The notes beneath the pieces are model-generated. The model saw nothing but the letters and a program-made list of their open reading frames with translations. It ran no database searches and was not told the origin of the DNA. A DNA stretch of 64,000 nt, from contig CM059585.1 in NCBI GenBank assembly GCA_030407085.1, positions 115,619,501 to 115,683,500 on the forward strand, written 5' to 3'. Every line of letters starts with the position of its first letter. The first letter of the stretch is position 1. Below, piece after piece: positions 57,201 to 64,000 of the stretch. Source of the stretch: Trichopria drosophilae (Eukaryota; Arthropoda; Insecta; Hymenoptera; Diapriidae). Both the position numbers and the translations under genes were made by a program.

Positions 57201-57569
57201 TCTCACCAGCGATTTAGAAACACATACAGCTAATACACGAGAAATTGAGAAAATTTAACCACGTTGTAACTAAAATATACAAGATATTGGGTGTTGCCGC
57301 AAACGGGAATAGGACAATTTCATTACTGTTAACGATTCGCCAGTTATTATTAGTCATAAAAGTTAGATTCACGGCTACGAAAATTTCATCAAGCTACTTT
57401 TCCAAACTCCATATTTTCGTTTCGTCAACCATTTTAAACCATAAAACACCCTGAAATACATATTGCGAAACCGACAAAACGAAAATCACAATGTCGATTC
57501 TCTTATTTCAATAAGTCATATATACACAAAACGCTTATTTCTAGCAGTTTTTTTATATTTTTTTAAAGC
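54246..57569. other. intergenic, fragments of repeats
   Basis: CATATTGGATCTGTCATTTT at ~55233; TTTTACG/CGTAAAAT pieces at 55690-55925; a 145-bp element at 56193-56337 with ends CCCAGTAACCGGAAACGAA and, inverted, CCCAGTATACGAAAACGAA. I see no gene. Confidence 0.4.
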
Positions 57570-58240
57570 AAAACTGAGGAACTTGAGCAAAGCAACGTTC
57601 CGCGGAGTAACGACGACGACGAAGCGAAACGTACAGCGTTCGTTCGAAGCCGTGGACCTCTAGCAACGGTCGTCGGCATACATGGGATTAGCCGGGGAAA
57701 GGCGCGGGATGCCCTGGGGAAGCAAGAGTGGGGACGGTGTGGTAAGAGAGGGGGGCTTCGGGTGTTTCGTTCGTTCTGGTTAGCTCGTTCGACCCGTTAT
57801 CCCTTCTCTCCGCTACGAGGGATCCAACATTCCCCCTACCCTTTCCCTCGTTTCGATTCTCGCGATTCCCCCCACCTTCGCGGCCCTCTCGTCCGTGTTT
57901 CCTCGCTTCGTAGCCCCTTTCGCGACTTGCCCCACCCCGTGGCTGCGTTCTTCTCCTTCATCCCCACCACGGGTACCGATGAACGCTGCGTTGTCGTTTC
58001 CCCTCACCATCCCCTCCATGCTCCCCTCGGCATCTCTCTCTATTTTTTACCCTTTTATCGCTCGCGATATTTCCCAATTGTCTTTTTTTAACTACTTTTT
58101 TTTCTACCTGTCTTGCTTTTATTCCGCGTCTTTCCTCCCCGTTGTGTTGTTAATCCTTTTCTCCGGCGGCTATGCGCGCCGTTCGTATCTCGGCCCGTTT
58201 TCGGATTCGTCGGCTTTCTAACGAAATTTCTGAGTTTTCG
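57570..58240 (+). promoter_or_regulatory. CpG-rich island, candidate promoter with a possible first exon
   Basis: This is the most GC- and CpG-rich non-repeat stretch of the window (CGACGACGACGAAGCGAAAC near 57610). An ATG at 57682 opens MGLAGERRGMPWGSKSGDGV and stops at GTG|GTAAGA (57742) in phase 0, a plausible first exon. The C/T-rich frames 57762-58221 look like 5' intron or UTR. Any gene would run + past the window or be non-coding. Confidence 0.35.
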
Positions 58241-61200
58241 TCGCTTTTTTGGGATTTAAAACCAGTTTCCGTTTTACTTTTTTAATTTTCCGTTTCGGCT
58301 GTTGGCGATGCAGTTCCTGGACGTTTTTCATCGTCGATGTTTATTTCGTCGAAGGACGCACGATATTTTTTACCGTATACTGGAATTTAGTAGTCGGATA
58401 TTCAGAAATATATTGTTTTTCCGCTTTTTAGACGAGTATTCGAATGAATGAAATAATTTTTTTAACTTGTAATATAGGCATTTCTTGTTGCTTCTGCAAA
58501 TATTGTCAATATTATAGCATCCACTGGTCGGTTATGTAAAGATGTGTCTTAATCGTTTGTTCTTCCCATAGAAATAAAATAATAGTTATTACTACGATAA
58601 TATTATTTTTGAAATCGCATTCTTTTTCACAATGTGGATACTATGATTATTTTTGTATCATTTTTTAACCTTATCAACTTATAGGAAGTAACGAATAAGA
58701 CATACATTTTATGTTTCACGATCTTGTTAAAAACCAAAAAGATCTTATTAAATATAAAATTTTGTATCAGGAGAGAAAATGGTATAAAATGAATTTTAAG
58801 TATGAAGGAAACTATTGATTTTCTACGTACCCGCCCAGCTACCATTATTATAGAAAAATTCAACAAATTTCTAATAAAATAATAATTAATAATTAATAAA
58901 ACTAATTACAATAAAACATAAGTTTCTCACGATCAGTGTATTAAAAATTTAAAAATGCACAAACATTTTTATTACTTACAAGAATTTTTCCGTATGAAAA
59001 ATATCGCTCGTTACACTTTGTCGGGCTTTCTTACACTTCAATAATAGACCCGTCCGCGAAATCGCATTTCACACACTTGGCGCGAAATAATTGTTCCCAA
59101 ATTGTATTTCGGAATCACCAATTAAGAATCAGAAGTCACTTTTCAAAATTTTCGAATCCAATTGTGAAAAACTAAGTTGTATTAAAAATCAGCTACTCAA
59201 AAAACCCTCGAGTAACAAGTATTCGGCCAATTGGATAGATTTGTTTAAGATTTGACCGCCATATTGGATTTATCATTTTAAATTTTGAAAAACTCATAGC
59301 AGATTTGTTATCAACAACCTAAAATACCCCCAGTAATCAATTTAAGGTAAACTAGATTGATTTTTAAAAAAGTCATCCGTCATTTTGAATGTTGAAAATC
59401 GGAGGCCGGATTCGTAATCAGTGACCAAAAAACTCACGGTTAACAAGTTTCAAACAAATCTGATCAATTTTCAATTTTGTGTATGCCATAATTTACGTCC
59501 GCCATATTGGATCCGCCATTTTCAGGATTTCGTCCCTGTCTCTTATATTCTTCAAGAAAAGTATCGTAATATGAATAAATGTAGGTCGAAAACATATGTC
59601 CCACTAATGTAGCTAACTTATGTTCAGCTATTAATCTTATTGCACAATGTTTTATTATTATTAATATATATCGGAATATATAAATTTGAACACTATTTGT
59701 CTAAAAAATTATGTAAAATGAGTACCGCAACATATGCTTAGATCAAGTAAATTGCCATTTTATGAGGTTACTTTTGAAACTTAGAAGAGAATTAATATTA
59801 ATTCTTTGATTTTCATAAATGGGATAATTTAAAATTATATGATCCATATCTTGAAGAACACAATTACAGTCACATTTACCGGCAGTAATAAATTCAGTAC
59901 GAGTAAGTGATGCTCCAAGGTGGTAGTTATTAGATCGACCTCTATTTCCCCGGGTTATAAATTTTCTTGATAACTTGATTTTAAAATTAAGACATTTTTA
60001 GCTCTTTCTTTTGAATTGTAGTTTTCAAACATTTCCATTAAAAAGAATATTTTACTCAATGTTTGTTATTTATTATACTTTCCATCTTTCTTGGAGCAAT
60101 AAGTCTTCCTTGGAAAAATAACTCTAATGGAGTTAATTTTTACTCTAAACGACAGTGAAAATCCAGAAACTCTGGAGGAAATATTTACATTGCAAAGAGT
60201 AACATTGTTTTATTCTATTCTAAGAATGAATACTCTAATAAAAAGCGTTTAAAATTTCTATTTTATTCAAAAAAGAAAAAATATGTTTATTTCAGATATT
60301 TTTAAATGTTTTTTTAAGGGCAAAAAAAAATCAAATTCGTAATATAGAGAAAATATGAATTTAATAATAAATTTAATAATGAATAATAATTTAATTAGTG
60401 AAAATAAAATAGTAAAAAGTCTAAGAATAGTATATTTCCACAGAAATGTTCCATTTTCTCAATTTTTTAAAGAACACTAGATGGCATCCAAAACCAAAAA
60501 CGAAATAGTGCGGCGTTCATATTACATCAAAAAGTATGTTCCCACGGTTATAATGTATTAATTTTCTGCGATTTTATTAGTAATGCAAACGTTTCTAGAG
60601 TAATCTAGAATCATTTCAAGCCTGCCTACAACCAGAATCCTGTAAGGTAACCGAAATGAGATACTGTAATTAAGTAAATTTTTGAATCGAAATTAAAAAT
60701 ATCAATTGCTCAAGAATTGCAATGGTCATTGTGTGATAATTTACCTCATTACCGGCGTATAGAAAGCACGAGAAACTTACCTTGATAAATAGACTCGGAC
60801 CGAGTAAATAAGCCTAGCATGCAAGTACTCGCAGAGAACACTCTTGATTATTCTGGTCACTACATACTCCAGAAGCTGTAGAGAAGATTGTGAAATTATC
60901 TAATAAATTGTAATAACAATTTCGATGCTGCTTATGCAAAAATAAATATTTTAATAATAAACATTGTTGTTACATGTCTATTCGCCTAAATCAAACTCAA
61001 CATTTAAAAACTCAACACAAAAGTTAAATACAAAAACATAATAATGATATTTAATTAGTTATTTATAACCATTATATTAAAGGTTTAAATGTTGTTACAT
61101 TTTTCAAGAAGAATAGGAATAATACCACCACTATATAAATTATAAATTATTTATAAACAAATACAAAAAAAATTTCATTAATTTCATAAAATAAAATATA

Positions 61201-61274
61201 CATACAATTATTGTAGATATATAATTTCAATGCATAGCATTCAACAGAAATATTTGTTATTAAGATACCACACA
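58241..61274. other. intergenic, AT-rich
   Basis: CGCCATATTGG fragments at ~59260 and 59500. On the minus strand TATTTATCAAG|GTAAGTTT (near 60782) could be the donor of an untranslated exon, preceded by the palindrome ACTCGGACCGAGT. No gene is supported. Confidence 0.35.
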
Positions 61275-61460
61275 TGATATAAGAAGAATGGTATAGCTAC
61301 TTGGTGGTTGCGCCGAAGCAACCAATAGTCGTTGATCTTCATTGGTCGGTTGAGCAAAGGTGAGAACAAGAGAGGCATAGAAGCAACCAATCAGGGTTGA
61401 TCTGAATTGGTTTTTCCCCTTTCCCAAGATGCGCCTTGCTACACCTTTCTTATTATATTA
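61275..61460. mobile_element. short inverted-repeat MITE
   Basis: ATAAGAAGAATGGTATAGC at the left pairs with GCTACACCTTTCTTAT at the right. The interior has a repeated GAAGCAACCAAT phrase. No coding. Confidence 0.5.
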
Positions 61461-61465
61461 CCTAC

Positions 61466-61581
61466 ATCCATGGACATTGATTCTGTCGGGGAATTACCTC
61501 TGGTTGTTTTTGTTTTTCGTATACAGCTGCATGGGTAAGACGAGGATAACTATTTCCCCGATAGAATCAAAGTCCGTGGGT
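61466..61581. mobile_element. 116-bp MITE
   Basis: CCATGGACATTGATTCTGTC and, inverted, CCACGGACTTTGATTCTATC, then GGGGAA on both sides. It abuts the next MITE with only a couple of bases between. Confidence 0.6.
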
Positions 61582-61582
61582 G

Positions 61583-61668
61583 TACAGTGTTCCCTGTCCT
61601 AAAGCATAAATTTCGTTCGAACAAAATGGCCGCACCCGTCATAAGACATAGGGACAGGGACCACTGTA
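61583..61668. mobile_element. 86-bp TA-flanked MITE, copy e
   Basis: TACAGTGTTCCCTGTCCTAA and, inverted, TACAGTGGTCCCTGTCCCTA. AAAATGGCCGC lies in the middle. Same end plan as MITE d. Confidence 0.65.
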
Positions 61669-63188
61669 TACTGACTAATATTGGATCCGATACATAATCG
61701 ACATAAATTCAATTTCAACAGTCGTCAATTGTGAAATACAAAGAGGAAAAATAGGTGATTTGCGCACGAGTATAATCGATGAAGTGTGCAGATGTAATCT
61801 GCGCCATCTATCGAGAAATTATTTGTTACGTTCAATCCACCTTGACAGTACGTCATACCTGCAAATGTAAATAAATTCCTATTATGGGAGTAGAAATATA
61901 TAGATATAAGAATATCTATTTTTATTTTGTGTACTAAACGATGATAAGGTAAATGACACATTTGTAATCACGTAATAAATAGGCTAATCATAGTTGAACA
62001 GATTTAATGAGAGAAAAATTGAAGACAATAGTGATAATAAAGTATTAGTAATGGTATAATAAATAAAGCCATGTACGAATTTGGAACATTAGCTAATTAG
62101 TCAAAACATGAGAAGTTTCTCATGTAGAGGTACAAAAAACACTGGTTTTCTTGAATTTCTTACGTATAAGGCATGAAATGAACAGTATGCGTTTGTTGAT
62201 AGATTTATTTATAGACTTTCAAAGTGTACAAAAATATTTGTTGAATGGCTGAACACGACGTTGAACGTCACGTTGAAAACAAAGGTCTCCATCTCACAAT
62301 GCGTTCATATCTGAAATAGCAGAAACACTTTTTTTTTATAAATTATGATATTTAATGTAGCTTGAATCTATAATATGAAAAAAATGGCGAAAATTTATAG
62401 AACAACGGTATTATGAATTTTTAATACCTTTTCTGACATATCTAGCTTGTTAAAATATGACCTAAAAATAAAAAGAACAACAATCCTAAATTTAGATCGA
62501 GAAATTTTCCTACATATCGACGACTCTTTAAAAAAAACTGTTTTTTTTTTTAAATTTCATATACAATACGTGTAATAACTTGTAATAATTGTGTTTCTAC
62601 TATTTATATTTCATTTGTTTTAATATTATCTTGAAAAACGCCTTTCTTACATTTAATAACAGTTTACTAATATTTAATTCTAAAATATAATTAAATCATA
62701 TTAGATGGATTTTGAGATTCAAAAATATTATTGCCTCGATAGAAAGTACTTTAATTTTAGAATTTTTAATATCCTTGATCTACGATCGTTTTCATCTTAT
62801 TATCTCTTTAAAAATACTTCATGATAAGTTTCAAAACCACTAAAACAGAGACTTTTATTAAACTTAGTATTTAAAAGATAATTTAAAATTTGTGTAGTAA
62901 ACCTTAATTGTTGTACATTTTATTTTTACATTAATTATGTACATTTAGTATTGCCAAAAATTAATATAGTTTATTAATTAACTTTCACATTAATTGTACG
63001 TTTTCGAACAGCAATAAACATCCATGATATAATTCATAGAAAATACAGCTAAATAACAATCAACATTATTTTATAGAAATATTAATTTTACTTTTAAATG
63101 ACACACAAATTTAGTTAATGCATAACATCGATAATGATTTTCAACAAATTTATATTAAATCTGTTTAGAAAATGTACTTTGTGGATAT
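61669..63188. other. intergenic, AT-rich, no gene seen
   Basis: Very AT-rich, no repeats or domains that I can define. The minus frame 61725-61961 has no supporting features. Confidence 0.4.
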
Positions 63189-63830
63189 ACATTTTTTTTT
63201 TGTAATTGTGTGCGTAAAGTACTTTTTAACACTCCGTGCGTAAAACTCGATTTTACGCACTAGGGCGAAATTTTCATGTTCGTAAACTCGAGCTCTCCTC
63301 GTTTCACTAGGGCGACAAACTTCACAATCGACGAAAATCGAAAATTTCGCCCTTGTTGCATAAATAGTAGTTTTCGATACAAGGGCGTATGCGTAAAGAA
63401 CTTTACACACACACACGTGTGTCGAAATATTGTTTACGTACGGCTTTTTCGTGCGTAAAGTATAATCGAGTGTGTAAAGTTTACTTTACGCACAAGTTTA
63501 CTTAACGCACCGAAAAGACGTACATAATAGCAGTTTTCGATACAAGTGCGTATGCGTAAAGAACCTTACACATACACACGTGTGCCGAAATATTGTTTAC
63601 GTACGGCTTTTCCGTGCGTAAAGTTTACTTTACGCACGAGTTTACTTTACGCACCGAAAAGACGTACATAAATACTATTTCATGCCTGTTTTTCGTGCAT
63701 AAAGTTCACTTTTACGCACTCCAGATGACAATATTCGTAAAGTGAACGGTCGTGCGTAAAGTTGTACTTTACGCACTCAACCAGGCATCAAAACTTTACG
63801 CACTCTCTTTACGCACCCAATTACAAAAAC
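63189..63830. mobile_element. TTTACGCAC hairpin array with TTTTTGTAATTG ends
   Basis: GTGCGTAAAG and CTTTACGCAC alternate more than ten times, making many short palindromes (for example GTGCGTAAAGTTTACTTTAC at about 63615). The outer ends are TTTTTGTAATTGTGTGCG and, inverted, TTTTTGTAATTGGGTGCG. The ends match those of the nested element at 23.3-26.4 kb. A module of the array (63363-63530) recurs inverted at 48645-48812. Confidence 0.65.
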
Positions 63831-64000
63831 TAGGATACCTAACATGGGTGTAAAGTGTAACTGTTACGCATCGGTCGGGAATTTTACACATCACTTAAAA
63901 TTTTTATGTTAAATAGGAAATTAAATAGGAAACATGTAACGGAAGCTTTTCACGGTTACTGTTTCATAATTTTCTGAAATAAAATTTAGTAATTTTTAGT

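Noticed and set aside
57762..58221. Two overlapping frames of ~108 codons
   Set aside because: C/T-rich island sequence with few stops by composition; Arg/Ser/Phe-rich peptide without domain.
1..64000. CRISPR arrays, operons, bacterial promoters or ribosome binding sites
   Set aside because: Introns, SINE, MITEs and base composition show a eukaryotic chromosome; none of these bacterial features is present.

Overview
The window is eukaryotic, AT-rich, intron-rich and dense in decayed mobile elements. An insect fits best: tiny 52-54 bp introns alternate with kilobase ones, TTAA- and TA-flanked inverted-repeat elements are abundant, and the recognisable genes are animal genes. Hymenoptera is my guess, but the sequence alone does not prove the order. 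Most open frames of 60-100 codons look like chance frames in repeats. I rebuilt the real genes by hand from splice sites, phase agreement and protein motifs.

Layout. (1) 2-5806, + strand: the 3' end of a gene whose last exon looks like a GRIP (golgin Golgi-targeting) domain. Its last intron holds two TTAA foldback elements. (2) 5807-21300: no convincing gene. It holds a 178-bp tandem array with conserved splice donors (7.85-8.70 kb), a 1.25-kb TTAA palindrome (9.1-10.3 kb), a degenerate AAACCC-rich tract (11.2-11.4 kb), a 1.65-kb inverted-repeat element full of ~92-bp tandem units (15.0-16.65 kb) with a shorter inverted sister (18.7-19.4 kb), and small TA elements. (3) 21612-35570, + strand: a five-exon gene for a JAZ/ZNF385-like protein with three CX2CX12HX5H zinc fingers. 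Its first intron carries a 4.35-kb hAT-like element with another hairpin-ended element and a very G-rich tract inside it. (4) 35854-51567, - strand: a complete nine-exon gene for dynein regulatory complex subunit 1 (DRC1), 804 codons, convergent with the zinc-finger gene. A small SWIM zinc-finger frame lies on the opposite strand inside its last intron. (5) 51568-51821: a compact bidirectional promoter with two tandem X-box-like (RFX) sites between DRC1 and a possible divergent + strand first exon starting at 51822. (6) 53-64 kb: a complete tRNA-derived SINE with a perfect 13-bp target duplication, a CpG-rich island at 57.6-58.2 kb that may be a promoter, several short inverted-repeat elements, and a TTTACGCAC hairpin array at 63.2-63.8 kb.

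The genes are not a functional operon. DRC1 is an axonemal nexin-link protein. The GRIP protein would act at the trans-Golgi. The JAZ-finger protein probably binds double-stranded RNA. The clearest regulatory link is between DRC1 and its RFX-like X-boxes. The most unusual signals are the related families of foldback elements (TTAA palindromes, CAGT/TA elements, CCCAGCAA elements, TTTACGCAC hairpins) that share YY1-like ATGGCGG motifs, and the hairpin-ended element with broken coding remnants at 23.3-26.4 kb.
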